Assembly (NCBI GenBank): GCA_018466975.1
Contig: CM031562.1
Location: 1,860,001-1,924,000 of the forward strand
Reading direction: 5' to 3'
DNA length: 64,000 nucleotides
From: Sparassis latifolia
Lineage: Eukaryota; Basidiomycota; Agaricomycetes; Polyporales; Sparassidaceae
Positions 1-12,814 of the stretch are shown here, one piece after another. The notes below the pieces were generated by a model. The model had not been told where the DNA came from and searched no databases. It saw nothing but the letters and a program-made list of their open reading frames with translations. Position 1 is the stretch's first letter, and each line of letters opens with the position of its first letter. The translations under genes and the position numbers were made by a program.

Positions 1-332
1 CTGTATGCCAGCACCTCCGATGCCACTACCTCACCACCTTGCCATTATGTTACATCCTGTCCTTGGTCACACCTGGTCCTGCCAGTTGGCCGGTTTGGAT
101 CCTTGAGGTCACAGGTCACACCCTCCACCGTGTTGATCGAAAATGTATAGTAAGATGTTCCGGTATATGGACCATTATATTAGTACTCACAGAAATCTCT
201 TTACCATTCATCTCATTGTTGATGTGATTTGACACTTGGGTGACATTATGCAGTGGTATGACTGTCGTCAGTTAACATACTGTAATATAAAATAAATTAA
301 ACTGGGTCAGTCTGAGAAAAGAAGTAAGAACA
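1..332. other. No gene seen
   Basis: Short open frames only, with no recognisable domain and no convincing splice pattern. It lies directly before the tandem repeats that start near 340. Confidence 0.4.
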
Positions 333-334
333 AT

Positions 335-1100
335 GAATACAGAGACACACTGGACAATCCATAGGTCTACATTGACCTACATTATACCACAAACATGGGA
401 AGATGGTCAAACCTACATTCCATGCCCAGATAAATGTAGTGAAGGGAGTTTGGGGTCAGGTAGAGAAGGAAAGCCAGGAGGACAAAGAACTCACCTAAAT
501 GAACAACCTGGGGCTTGATCTGCTGCTATTCCAATGTGTAATGATGGGCAAGGCAGCCGTTCTAAAGTACAGCCCTTGGTTGGAAGCCTAGAATATAATT
601 TCGATTTAATTGTCTGGCTCACAGAAAATAAGTGAATACAGGGACACACCGGACAATCCAGAGGTTTATATTCATCTACATTATCCCTAAAACATGGGAA
701 GAAGGTCAAATCTACAATCCATGCTCAGATAAATGCAGTAAAGAGAGTTTGGGGTCAGGAAGAGGAGGAGAGCTAGGAGGATGAAGAACTCACCTAAATG
801 GACAAACGAGGGCTTGATCTGGTACTATTCCAATGTACAATAATGAGTTAAGCAGCCGTTCTAAAGTACAGCCCTTGGTTGGAAGTCTAGAATATAATTT
901 CGATTTAATTGTCTGGCTCACAGAAAATAAGTGACAACAGTGAATACAGGGACACACCAGACAATCCAGAGGGCTATATTCATCTACATTATCCCTGAAA
1001 CATGGGAAGAAGGTCAAACCAACAGTCCATGCTCAGATAAATGCTGTAAAGAGAGTTTGGGGTCAGGAAGAGAAGAAAGGCTAGGAGGATGAAGAGCTTA
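335..1100. repeat. Three tandem copies of a ~300-bp repeat
   Basis: Three related units start near 341, 640 and 947, so the period is about 300 bp (299 then 307). Each carries the same landmarks: a 'gacacac(c/t)ggacaatcca' stretch, 'acatgggaaga(a/t)ggtcaaa', and 'gagtttggggtcagg'. Copies two and three are closer to each other than to copy one, and the third is truncated after about 150 bp. The minus-strand frames in copies 1-2 and 2-3 are similar only because the DNA is repeated; I see no protein domain in them. Confidence 0.85.
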
Positions 1101-1890
1101 CACTGGAGATGGGGACTAATATCTAAGTTCCTTACATTGTGAGAACATCCGGCCTAACATTGTACATGTATGACAGCCCGTATGTAGCTCCGATGGTCGA
1201 AAATATGTTTACAATGTAAGACCCGATGTCTGGGCATGTGATACCCAAATCACACATTGATAATGTGTGATATTGTGACATATACAATGTTCACAAATGA
1301 CTATGTTACCATATAACATTCGTCCGAAAATTTTAGGTCTCGTTTGGCATGTCCGGTGGGAAGAAATTCTGATCGACATTATGCCTTTCAGGGCAGACAA
1401 CAGATTAAAATTGGAGTCTATATATGAGGTGAGATGTCAGGGCCTCAAACCCTCGGCCTAATATTCAAACTGTAAGGAGGTCGGACACCCATAGCACCGC
1501 TAAGCAGCTTGATGAGTGGCACACTCGATGGCCGCTTAGTGGTTATTGGATCGCCAAGTGTACCGCTCGGCAGCTTTTCAACTGGTCGTGGGAGATCGCA
1601 CAAGCACAAGCACAAGTTCGGTCAAAGGAAGTTCATTAACTGTATATCATGAGAAAGCGGCAAATGACAGGACATCGACAAACAGTGCAGGATGCAACGA
1701 TGAGGGGCAAGGGACAGGAACAGCACGTAAAATTATGAGAAAACCACTTATTTGCACACAAGCTGGGCCAAGTCATCCCTATCCACCCTAAGCATCCTGC
1801 TGCCTTCTTCCAGTACTAGAGCAAGCCCGCTGTGTCGATGTTGCCCCTGCAATGAGGCAGTTAGATATGACCAGAACTACAAGTAATGAA
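1101..1890. other. Intergenic, possible 3' exons of the Spt5-like gene
   Basis: No independent gene is supported. A plausible donor (minus strand, about 1897) at the end of the last clear Spt5-like exon suggests that further 3' exons could lie here, but I could not recognise them. Confidence 0.3.
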
Positions 1891-1892
1891 TC

Positions 1893-3561
1893 TTACCTTT
1901 CTTCTGACCGGAACGCGATCTCGGGCTTTCGGAACAAGAGGACACCCCTCAAGGTTAAAAGCTTGGCTTCAAGCTCAACCTCATAATCGCCATGGTATGT
2001 GACATTTCGCAATGTGCCCACAAATCCCTTCAAAGGGCCTTTGATGACATGCACCGCTTGCCTGATGTCAGGATTCTGGTGGTCAGAATGCTTGAGGGCA
2101 AGCTCCATCTCCACCTCTTCCTCCATTTGCATCTCAGAGCATGAGGGGCACTGCTCTCCCAGCCTTGATACTGTCTCTGTCAGCCGTATCGAGGTCCATT
2201 CCACCTCGGACTCTGTGAATAAGAGATCCAAGGGTAACACATGATGCTATATCAAGTTTTGAGCATCGATAATGTCGCAGGTGGTGGGACATATCTCAGA
2301 GGTTTCCAACACAGAAGAAGTATGAAAGACTCCCGTTATTGGGTTTCTAGTTCGCTGAGAAAAGTTCAGTACTTGGAAGCATCGTCGTACGTAGAACGTA
2401 CATGCTGAGGGAAGTTTTGCTATTAAGAATTGCAATTGCATGAGAAGTGCACAATGTACCTCGACTTTGTTTGCGTGAACAATCGTGACATTGAAATCAT
2501 CCACGGCAATCACTTGCCCTTCCAAGCCCGCATGGAGGCCCATCTTAACTTTGACCGCATCGCCAACTGCCCAAAGGGGGTGTAACTGAGTTACAGGTAG
2601 CACGAGAGATGAAAGTTCATCATCCAACTTCTCATGGTAGAGATTGGTTAGCGTAGCCTGTCCATTAATGACTGAATGCACGACACCAATGAGGCCGCAT
2701 TGCTCGCCTTGTATAATGATCACATGCGTGCCTGCAGCCGGTTCGAAGTCACCACAGAATAGAATGAGCTTCACTATTGCTGTCTTTGGTATGAATTTCG
2801 CCGCATTAAAGACGAATATGTCATTTTGAGTTGCATGGAAGTCAAAAGTCACCCGGTCCAAAGTGAGTTCAAGCTGCAGGAGGCCGCCTTTGAACTTCTT
2901 GCCCTTGAGAATATGTATCAGCTGATCACCTTCACTTTCTGTCACAGCCTCTCCGAACAACTCCTTCAGTAATGCTGGCGGCATCAGTTGCTGAGAAGTT
3001 CTTCCGTGCTGCCGCTTTTTTGTAGTAGCCAAGCATGGAACCACCCAGATGCAGAGGAGAGAGTCCTCTTGCGACTCCATGAAGGCCACATTGTGCTTAT
3101 ATGTACCACGCGAGATGCACACCCAAGGAGAGAGGAAACCATTTTCCGTGGCTTGAAGGTGGATTCCATCGAGGGCAAGAGAGACGACTGCACCACCCAA
3201 CTGCGAGGCCCGCTATGCACATCTAGCCGCCATGTCTCTCTCCATAATAGACCGGGCCATGGGTTCTGCCTCAGCAGCATCATCGCCGACACATGCATTA
3301 TCAAGATGCACCCGAGCTTGTTGAGTGCATTGGACGTCGGCGAGCAACTTGGCTAGAAAGCTGTAAGATATATCCAATAATGCAGCTGAGACACTTACCC
3401 AGTTCCTCCTCCTTCTCCTCCTCCTCCTCCTCCTCCTCCTCTACATTGTTGACGATAACCTCAATATCCAAGTATGTGTTCTTGGCATTCCATGCATGAG
3501 GATTGAAAATGTAAGAACTGACTGCAGTACTTACCACTTTCTGCGCATGCTTTGAAGACAT
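1893..3561 (-). pseudogene. Spt5-like multi-KOW protein, degenerate
   Basis: A relative of the transcription elongation factor Spt5 (NusG family), of a kind found in many copies in Agaricomycete genomes. The start ATG is at 3561. A short first exon ends at 3535 and the second begins at 3480 with NTYLDIEV followed by a run of nine Glu (from a tcc repeat near 3413-3440), like the acidic Spt5 N-terminus. After an intron (from 3398) the frame runs into an in-frame TAG near 3216-3218. Downstream are KOW-like segments: SRGTYKHNVAF (about 3100), GEQCGLIGVVHSV (about 2700), GLHAGLEGQVIAVDD (about 2510) and KGPLKGFVGTLRN (about 2020), the last in a separate exon after a probable intron (about 2459-2218). 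Without the nonsense codon it would encode a multi-KOW protein. The stop, and the lack of a recognisable full NGN domain, argue for a pseudogene. It could still act as a shortened protein starting downstream. Confidence 0.6.
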
Positions 3562-5735
3562 GGCAGCATCAGTGGTACCGAGAGGTCGGGATAGTGTCCG
3601 TTAGATTTGAGCAATCGTATCTTATGAGACGTCGCTTGGAGTACACGAGGCTTCGACCATGAGGCGTTCATCACAACACGCGCAATGTCCTTCAATGTCA
3701 TAGTGCTGGTGATGAGGTGTCACCGAGAAGATTTCCGATGTAGCGGCTGCTCCTGCAGTTGTGCATGAGCATGCACAATGCCGCATTCTCCTATACATTG
3801 AGAAACATGTCAGTATAGCTTAGCTACACTGCCCTTCGTCCATATTGTGCACATACATCATTGCCAGCCTGTCAGCCTATCAACCTCAGCATGTACAATT
3901 GACCTGGTGCAATCTGGCTGTAAGTGCTTGCACGAGTGCATTAATGTCAACAGTCTTCATAAATTTTTACATGTAAGGTAATCAATAACTAAATCGGCTG
4001 CAATTTGATGGTATCTCACTCTGGTATGCAACCGGTGCAAAAGGGTGATGAAACAAACCGTCCGCACAAAGTCATTCTCTGCGAGGCAGCTTGGCTACCT
4101 GTACTATAGCTAAAGATAATGAGGACTCCACAAGAATAAATAACAATGAAACTACAAAAGAGAGTGAACTATACACTACAACATTACTAAAGGCTCCAGG
4201 CCGCATAGTGAATGACAAGTGCTACGGCCAAGAGATGGTGGAACGAGAACAAGAGGAAAAATATGCCCATTCCACCTCCAGCGGAGCTTTGACGCATCCC
4301 ATCGCTTTGTCCCACGCAAATAAGGCAGCCACACATCACGGGCCGCTTGTCATGAGCCACTTCTCAGCCTCTGTTTGTCTCACACAAATAGACCGCATGC
4401 ACCATCTGGCCGCTGTCCGGAATTTGGGCGCCTTCTTCCTTGCCTTCGAATTTCCATCATCCCTGCAATATTGACCAGTTCTTCCATCACCGTGTCTGCC
4501 TCCTCCTCGTCACCCATGCCCTCCTTGCCATTGTTGGTGTCGATGTTATCACCCTCTTCCACTCCAGTGCCATCATCACCGCCCTTTTCCTCGCCCACAT
4601 TGATGCCCTGAGGGCTTCCTCATAACACCCTCTTCCGCGCAGGTGCCCTCTTCCTCGCTGAGCTGCTCTCGTGCATGCCGCCATGCCTGTTTGAATTAGG
4701 GGCCGATAGTATACATTGTATTAGAACCTGTATCATAGCCATCCCAGCCACATCTGATGATTGAGGGCCATATCAGGTTTGTACCAAACATAAACATAAG
4801 AACCGCGAAAATGCACCATTAATTGGCGCCTGAGCCGCTAGACTGAACCCACAGGCCAATATTTTTACTTGAAAGCCCAGAATGGCTGAGCGTACCATGT
4901 GAGTGCTCTACGCACATCGCTTACATGAATTCCATGCTGACGCTGTGCTTCTCGTTGACTTCCGTGACAGGTATTCGTGGAACCATCCAGCACGACGCTT
5001 CTAATCCCAGGTATGTTGCCTTTATATATCCTGCCTGCTGCTGCCAGGCTGATAACGTGAACCCATCACCATCCGTCCCGGATTTCGCTGTCCACGCTAC
5101 TCCCTCAGAATTTCGAAATGTCGCCTGCAAACATGTCAGACAAGGTGGATGCGGAAGTTTGCTGTCCACATTTCAGTTGCTGATGTTACTCGCCTACAGG
5201 TCTCCGTGTCCCCGGTCCAATGTCCAAAATCTAGTACCGAGATGGACGCGGCGAGCACATCCCGTCCGCCTTCATCGGACATGCGCACATCCTTACTGGA
5301 GGAGATCGAGGACCTGAAGTGTGAACAACAAAAATTAATGCAGCTGATCCTTATCTTAGAGAAGGATGTGAAGACCATGGAGCTCCGAGTCGAACAGTCA
5401 GAATGACGTGCAGTTCATGTTCGAGAGTTTGCAGAGGCTACAGCCGACCTGGCTGCGCTGGTCCGCGCCGAGCGAGGATCATTGAGCACCCCTCCCCCTC
5501 CCCCTTATGGTGCATATGTGGATCAAAATCCTATTGATGACACCTGGATTCACTATTCCCAGGTGCCTGAGCTGCTTGCAGGGGGCATTGGTTTCGCTGT
5601 TCATGTCATGTACCTCGCTCAATATTAATGTATCTTGTGCTCCATTTGTGGATGGAGAATTATCTCTAGTCCTTCCGTTAGGCGGGCACCTGCGAAGGGA
5701 CTCGACAGGATAAGTATAGACCATGAAGGATGTCA
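3562..5735. other. No clear gene; low-complexity and coiled-coil ORF remnants
   Basis: About 2.2 kb without a supported gene. At 4380-4610 there is a low-complexity stretch, acidic when read on the minus strand. At 5149-5406 (plus) an 85-residue frame ends in a short coiled-coil-like segment (EEIEDLKCEQQKLMQLIL), the only hint of coding. Neither shows a domain or a splice pattern. Confidence 0.35.
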
Positions 5736-7300
5736 TCAATTCATTCTGGTCAACACATTCTTGATCCTCGGAGAGGCAAATATTGCATCTTCTCCTGAGA
5801 ATTGACTAAGAATAGTGTGAAGCACTGCTCCACGATTGATGGTAGAAAACTTTAGTGATTCAATAGCATTTTTATCCAGTCCATGCAAAGGATTGCTATT
5901 ATTTGCAGTCCACTGTGAATGTTGCTCGGTGTTGAGTATGTAGTCTGCTGCCGCAATCTTTGGTAGGATCAGAACATGAGATATCAGTTCTAAAAAGTAA
6001 TTGGCAGCCTCCCGGAGCACTGAAGCTACAGTGATCCTTTTTCGCAGAGAAGGTAGCTTGACTTTCCCATTTCCAAGTCCAGATAGCAGACCATATAGAT
6101 CTTTTGGAACGTTCAGAGGAAAAGATTCAACAGGTGTGGCAGAGGATTGCACATTTGCCTCCTCATTTCTTGGGTTCTTGCGATCACATTGAGTCTTTAA
6201 AGAGCTCATGTGCTGCTCCACATATTGATATATGTGCTTGACAATAGAATGGAAGGCAGGATACAAATGTTTGAAGCGAGCGTCACCTTCTTGGACATAG
6301 CGTTCAAAGAGATATTGCTCATATCTGGCCCGATGTCAGAATACCAGTGATAGATGACAATATATGCTTGGCTAGTGGCCCATGATAGATGACATTGCTT
6401 GGCTAGTGGCCCATAGCATTGCGATCACATTGAGTCTTTGCCTGCTATGATTTGCATGAACTTGCACGAGTTCCTTGCTCAGGCTCTGCACACCAAAGAG
6501 ATCACAGAAAATCCCAACCAATGCAGGAATTGTTTACCTCTTAGATGGTGGCGCTATATCCTCATCAACTGTTGTCTCGAGTATTTTGTCAACTTGCTGA
6601 ATTTCTGGCATGTCATCCATCTCTTCTTGCTCCTGCTGCAATGACATTGTGTCCTGCATGAGCACTGTGAACAAATTTCAGATAATTTGTAAAACTATAC
6701 ATAGTATGTGAAATACATACTTTGCCATATCTTCATCAGACACCCATGAATCATATTCAGTAGGATAATGCTGCCAATGCACTAGCCAGGTGTTTTTATC
6801 TCCTGTAAATGTGTTAGGACATCGACAGAATAATCACGCAGTCTTACATTATGACCAATGACTTCTTCTACTTCATACTCGCCACTCTCTTGTATATCCT
6901 GGTTTTCATGATTTCCTTCAACTGACAGTGGGTACTCGTCTGACTGATTTGATATTGTAGAGTCCATACTTGGACAAAATCGCCTTTCATGTAGTGATTG
7001 TGAAGATCCTGGATCCTTTTATGCATTGGAAGATTGGGCTGAAACCCTTCCAGAAAAGATGCTAAATTGTGGTCATGTCTTCCGAATGATGGTGGATGTT
7101 GGAGTAGAAACGATAGATGTAGCAGTTTCTGCTGCAGTCATAAGTGCCTGTAACGCTGCATTGGCTTCTGGATCTTGATTCTCCTGAAAGTTCTGCCTGA
7201 TAATCTGTGCATACTTGTTGTCTTGTCTGGATAGCCACATTGCATATTTCTCTGTAGTATTGAAGTGTCGCTGCACACGAGCTCATATATCAGCTACCAT
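5736..7300 (-). pseudogene. Unrecognised multi-exon coding remnant
   Basis: Several minus-strand frames look like exons of one gene but match no family I know. From 5' to 3': 7286-7062 (an Ala/Thr-rich helical stretch, QDPEANAALQALMTAAETAT), 6967-6782 (acidic), about 6650-6545 (QEQEEMDDMPEIQQVDKI, ending at a GTAAAC donor) and 6266-5736 (176 residues, uncharged and charged patches, no signal peptide). The first piece has an in-frame TGA just upstream (about 7283), so the gene seems broken. The surroundings are transposon-rich and AT-rich, so it may be an element's accessory gene. I do not assign a function. Confidence 0.35.
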
Positions 7301-8590
7301 CTCCTGACTTGTGTGAAGTGGGCCATTGCTTCGCATGGCAATAACAATTCCTGAAAGACTTTAAGGAGATCTTAGAGATTGTCCCAATTATAATTTTTCA
7401 GATATTTCAGATATTTTATAAGTTCTAAAGCATGTAGTCTTAGTTTAAATTTGCTTAGGGTATACCTTACAATATTTCTACTAGTAAAGATGATAAAAAT
7501 TGTTATTCTGTAATTTTTATAGTTTCTATATCAAACGTTTCTAGTCCTTAAGATTTATTATCAGAAAAATTTAGACTTTCTAGTGTTGGAACTATATCAT
7601 CGGAAGCCTTATAATACATTACCTTGAATGCTGTCTTCTTACTCCAGTACTATCTAGTAACCAGATTACATAAGTCTATTATCTCTATAACTTTTAGTAA
7701 AAGACCTATAATAGTCTGGTCTAGTAGTATTTAATTATTAACTAGTAAAGATTTGATAATAATTTAGCATGTCACCTATACAACTTAATGCAAAAAGTTA
7801 TGCTTAAAAGTGTTATAATATGGCTTGTAAAAATGGATACTAGAAAGTGTCATACTTTTACCAATAATTACTATATAAAAAGTCAATAAATGCTAAAAAG
7901 ATGAAAAAGTATAGTAAAAAATAAGATCAGAAAGGACTGAGCATATTACTAATAATTGCATATAAAACAATAATGATCTTCTTTCCAAGACACTTTTCAA
8001 TTATTTGTAGTCAACTTATAGCCACTTAAGGACAGCCATTACAAAATTTGTATCTAAATCTTACCCCTAGTCTTAATTTAGACATGTCTCACACATGAAA
8101 TTTTATAATCAAAATGTATTCCCTTAGAGAAAATTACTTGCTTGGAGTGGGCCAATGCTAACACATGGCAAGGATGATTCCTGATTTTAATATCTATTAG
8201 GCCTACACTTCTGATACATGTGTTTAGTCTTTTTTACACTCATCATTCAAAAGTACAGTTGTATATTTTTATAATTAAACATTCATTTTGCTACATTATA
8301 ATCTAATACAGTCATGCTTTAACATATACTACAACAGAACTAATCTTTGATCTACACTTTGTCAGCGCTGTTGAATCCATACTTTCTATTTGTCCCTCTA
8401 GTATACAAGTCTGCCCAGTTGTAACCCCATCATTAAACCAGACACTTCCAGTTTTTGTACCAGACACTGATATCTAGTTTTTGTATGTATGATATCTAGA
8501 TGTATTATTAAAATCTATGCATAAAATAGTGCAGTACTCTTATTAAAATCTATGCATAAAATGTGCAGATACTCTTTTAAGATTAAGGAA
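7301..8590. other. AT-rich desert, no gene seen
   Basis: Strongly AT-rich sequence with stops in all frames and no ORF of 60 codons. A short local duplication occurs at about 8504-8575 ('tattaaaatctatgcataaaa' twice). It borders the AT-rich repeat family that starts near 8590. Confidence 0.5.
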
Positions 8591-8867
8591 GCCTGAGTAA
8601 AAATGGCTGAGATATCTCAGTTTTGGATTAAATGCTCAGCCTGAAGTGAGAGAAAACAGAGAAAATGGATTGTAGCACTGCAGGAAGTAATGCTGATGTT
8701 CTGACAGTAACACCATCAGATTTGGCTCAAAAATCCGGTCAGAATGCCTACCGGGTTTATCAAAATCCGAGTAGAATTGAGTGAGCTACAAGCCCTGCAA
8801 GTTTGGCTGAAAGTGTGGGAACCAGCTGCTAGAGACTTGCCTAAATTGGTTAAGGTTTTGAGCGGAC

Positions 8868-8924
8868 AACGAAAAAAGTGTCGATGCGATCCAAAAAATC
8901 GAGCGCATCGACACTTTTTTCGTT
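8868..8924. repeat. Perfect 21-bp inverted repeat (hairpin)
   Basis: Arms 8868-8888 and 8904-8924 are exact reverse complements around a 15-nt spacer; the left arm reads aacgaaaaaagtgtcgatgc plus g. A related, decayed copy lies at about 11833-11890 on the other strand. It resembles a pair of abutting element ends or a cruciform-forming site. Confidence 0.85.
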
Positions 8925-9739
8925 CTCAGCGCTCTGGTGGCTGAATAATTACTACATGCAGCAAATTGTTCAAAGTCAGCACTTCTGTTTAAAGAGCCAT
9001 TCACCAGGTATACCCAGCTGGGACCACTATAGAGCTTGGCTTCAAGGTTATTAGCTTCATTAGTAACTGTTGTAGGGCAGCTTTTAAGCACTACAAGCTC
9101 GGACTTTTGGTATAAGTACAGGTTATGACAACAATGGTAACAGGTCTTGCAAGTCTGAGCCATTGTAAGGTCTCTACAAACCCATACTAGGTGGCATTTC
9201 AGACTATTGTAAGGCCTTTACAAACACAAACTAGATGACATATCTGAACATTATGAGGCCCTTACAAACTGATACTAGAGGGTGTACTAGAATTCAATAA
9301 ACAGTATAATAAGGCATTGTAGGAGGCTTACTAAACATTACTATACAACATGCTAGGAGCCAATATATGACTTTGTAGGCTACTGTAAGGCCCTTACCAA
9401 CTGATACTAGGTGGTATACTAGACTATTGTAAGCATCATATAAACTGACACTAGGTGACATATCTAACTATTGTAGGTTACTAGTTACAAAGTGACATCA
9501 GATGACATGTTCAGACTATTGTAAGCTCATTACAAACCGATACTAAAGAGTATATTAGGACCCAGTGTAATAGACTATTGTTGACTTGCTGAATGCTACT
9601 AGACAATACACTAAGAGTCAGTAGGCGACTTTGTAGACTGTTATCAATGTATAGTGGGACATTGTAGGACACTTACTACACATTATCAGATGGCATACTA
9701 GGAGTTAGTAGATAATATAATAACAATTTATTGTATACA

Positions 9740-10400
9740 TTTTTTGCAGTGATCCTTGTAGGCACATTAGTAACAGTTTCTAGCATCATTTTTTGTAGTG
9801 ATTCTTATAGGTACATTTGTAACAGCCTCTAGTGTCATTTTTTGTAGTGATTCTTATAGGCACGTTGGTAACATTTTTTGTAGTGATTCTTATAAATACA
9901 TTTGTAACAGTTTCTAGGGTCATTTTTTGTAGTGATTCTTATAAACACGTTTATAACATTTTCTAGTGTCATTTTTTGTAGTGGTTCTTGTACGCACGTT
10001 GGTAACATCTTATATAGTGATTCTTATAAACACATCTGTAACAGTTTTCAGCGTCATTTTTTGTAATGATTCTTATAAATACATTTGTAACAGTTTCTAG
10101 GGTCATTTTTTGTAGTGATTCTTATAAACACATTTGTAATAGCTTCTAGTGTCATTTTTTGTAGTGATTCTTATAGGCACATTTGTAACACTTTCTAGGG
10201 TCATTTTTTGTAGTGGTTCTTATAGGCACATTGGTAACATTTTTTGTAGTGATTCTTACAAACATATTTGTAACAGTTTCTAGTGTCATTTTTTGTAGTG
10301 ATTTTTATAGGCACGTTGGTAACCTTTTTTGTAGTGATTCGTATAGGCATGTTGGTAACATTTTTCAGTGTCATTTTTTGAAGTAGGCTGTTATATAGGA
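9740..10400. repeat. 48-bp minisatellite, left array
   Basis: About a dozen imperfect units built on 'cattttttgtagtgattctt', followed by 'ataggcacatttgtaacag' and 'tttctagtgt'. Units vary in length through internal deletions. The same unit in reverse complement makes the right array at 15545-15950. Confidence 0.85.
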
Positions 10401-10690
10401 TACTACATCATCTAGTAAAGATAATTAGATATATCATCAGGCATGGTAAGGTTCTTAAAAACTTATACTAATTACACTTTTATAATATTATATAGTCATT
10501 ACACACATATACTAGCCAACCTTTTTAGCCCTCAATGTCCCATCACTTGTAAGAATGATTCTCTTTGTTTCTCAAGAATTGTAACTTCAAAGGCTCCTGA
10601 CTTTCCGGATTTGGGCAAGTGTATTTTGAGGTTAGAAATCTCAAAAAAAGACAGAAAAAAGCGGAAAAATTAGAGGCATGGTCCAGATAA

Positions 10691-12810
10691 TCATGGGTAC
10701 CTTTAGTAAGTCAGTTTCCAAATTAGGAAACTGACTAAGCAGGTCTTCTAGTGCTACTTAGGTCTCTTTTTCGGTTTTAATTCAATAATGATGGTTACAA
10801 TGCATTAAACACAGTACAACACTGCATAAAATATAATTTTAATGTTCCCTGAGATAGAGCTGTTATCTATTATCTAATCTAAAGTGCTGCAGCCATGCAT
10901 CTGTTGATGGTTATTTGTACAAGTCGCGCCGGTTTTCAATACAACAGTTTTGAATGTTCATCTATACTCAACTTGTAGTTGGGCAAGAAGAGCCATTAGA
11001 ATGTTTGTAGCTAAGTTCTATCTCTGAGATTTTCCCACAGTTTGGGGAAAAGTGCGTCACGGTTCACCTCAGCCTCCAAAGGCCCACTGCTTATAAGAAC
11101 GATTCTCTTCATACCTCAGGAATCGTAACAATGTGTCGAGGTTGTATTGTGAGTGCATGCAATAGTATAAATATGACACATACTAAGCAGAAACCTAGAG
11201 ATGTGGAGGCAAAGAGGCCAAAGCCAAAGTCAATTTCTTATGAACGATACCAGAAGATCATGCTGCAAGACACATTGATTAAGCTTCTTGAAGGTGAATA
11301 ACATAATTATCTGTTTCACTGAATGAACTACTAACAATTAACCAGAAGAGCTAGGATGGGAGACATGAATGGTTCTGTAACGATGGAGAGGAGGGAATGT
11401 GGCACTGTTGTTGTAGATTATTTGTGCAAGTCGCGTTGGTTTTCGCTACAATCACTTTGAAAGACCGACTGTATGCAACATGTAGTATAGTAAGAACAGG
11501 GACTACAAAGTTTGTAGTTAAACCCTAGACCTAACCCAGGACTAGGTGCAGCCTATGCATACAAATTTGTATTGAAAAGTCGTTCCCACGCATAGGGGCC
11601 GTTTCATCTGTCCCTCAAGATTTGGCGGAAGCCCTATCCCATAAAGAACGATTCCTTCGTACCTCAGGAATCATAAAAGCTGCCTTACAACAGTTACTAA
11701 TGAAGCTAATAACCTGGAAGTCAAGCTCTATAGTGGTTCCGGGTACACCTGGTAAATGGCTCTTTAGTCCAGAAACAGAAGTGCTGACTTTGAATTTGCT
11801 GCATTTAGTAATTCTTCAGCCAGAGTGCTGAGAACGAAAAACGTGTCGACACACTTGATTTTTTGGATCGCATCGACGCTTTTTTTGTTGTTCACTCAAA
11901 CTTTAACCAATTTAGGCAAGTCTCTTGCAACTGGTTCCCACACTTTCAGCCAAACTTGCAAGGCCTGTAGCTCACTCAATTCTTCAGCCAATCACTTCCT
12001 GCAGTGCTACAATCCATTTTGGCTCAGAGCACTTGTTTCCACACATCTAGCCAAACTTGCCAGGCTTGTAGTTCACTCAATTCTGCTCGGATTTGGATGA
12101 ACCCAGTAGGCATTCTGACTAAATTTTAAAGATAAATATGACTGTGTTACTCTTAGAACAGCAGAATCACTTCCTGCAGTGCTACAATCCATTTTCTCTG
12201 TTCTCTCTCACTTTTGCTTGTTTCTTTAAGGAAAACAAATGTGCACTGCTTGTAAAAAATAACGCGCCCCATCTAACGTGTTTATGTGCATTTCAGAGTC
12301 ATTCTCAAAATTTCCTGGCATTTGTCCAATTTTCCTGCAGTTCTCACTGAGCATTCTAATCTAAAACTAAGATATCTCAGCCACTTTTACTCAGATTTAC
12401 TTGGTTTAACAGAGCATTATGCTCCATTTCCTTCACAGATTTCAATGGTACTGCTTTCTATGTGTTGGAATTAGTACGTGCTTCTATAATTTCACTGACT
12501 ATGATGAATTGCTCATCTGTGGCTGCTGTGGCACTTCTGTTGATTACTATTTGTGCAAGTCGTGTTGGTTTTTACTACAATCACTTTGAAAGACCAACTG
12601 TATGCAAGGTGTAGTAGAGTAAGAACAGGCACTACAAAGTTTGTAGTTAAACCCTAGACCTAACCCAGGACTAGGTGCAGCCCATGCATACAAATTTGTA
12701 TTGAAATGTCGTTCTCACACATAGGGGCACTTGGACATGTCCCTCAGAATCTGGCGAAAGCCCTATCCTATAAAGAACAATTACTTCGTACCTCAGGAAT
12801 TGTGATTATG
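10691..12810. repeat. Nested AT-rich repeats with two ~265-bp direct copies
   Basis: Two close copies of one ~265-bp repeat lie in direct orientation at 11411-11675 and 12538-12808, sharing 'aaaccctagacctaaccc' and 'aggactaggtgcagcc'. A more diverged relative is at 10905-11130. Between the close copies, 11650-12480 is a third copy of the A and hairpin modules of the left block, in reverse orientation. No gene is supported here; the short frames are chance. Confidence 0.7.
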
Positions 12811-12814
12811 AGAT

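Larger units (their letters stand above)
8591..10690. repeat. AT-rich repeat block, left copy
   Basis: This block recurs in reverse orientation at 15225-16650 and in part at 11650-12480. In order it holds an A module (8591-8758), a module with a strong hairpin (8760-9160), degenerate ~60-bp units around 'attgtaaggcc(c/t)ttac' (9160-9740), a 48-bp minisatellite (9740-10400), and an end module (10400-10690) whose reverse complement is seen at 15225-15540. Copies have diverged by many substitutions and indels, so they are old. Nothing in it appears coding. Confidence 0.75.

Noticed and set aside
9740..10400. Minisatellite as a CRISPR array
   Set aside because: Units are adjacent and imperfect with no unique spacers, in a eukaryotic genome with no cas genes.
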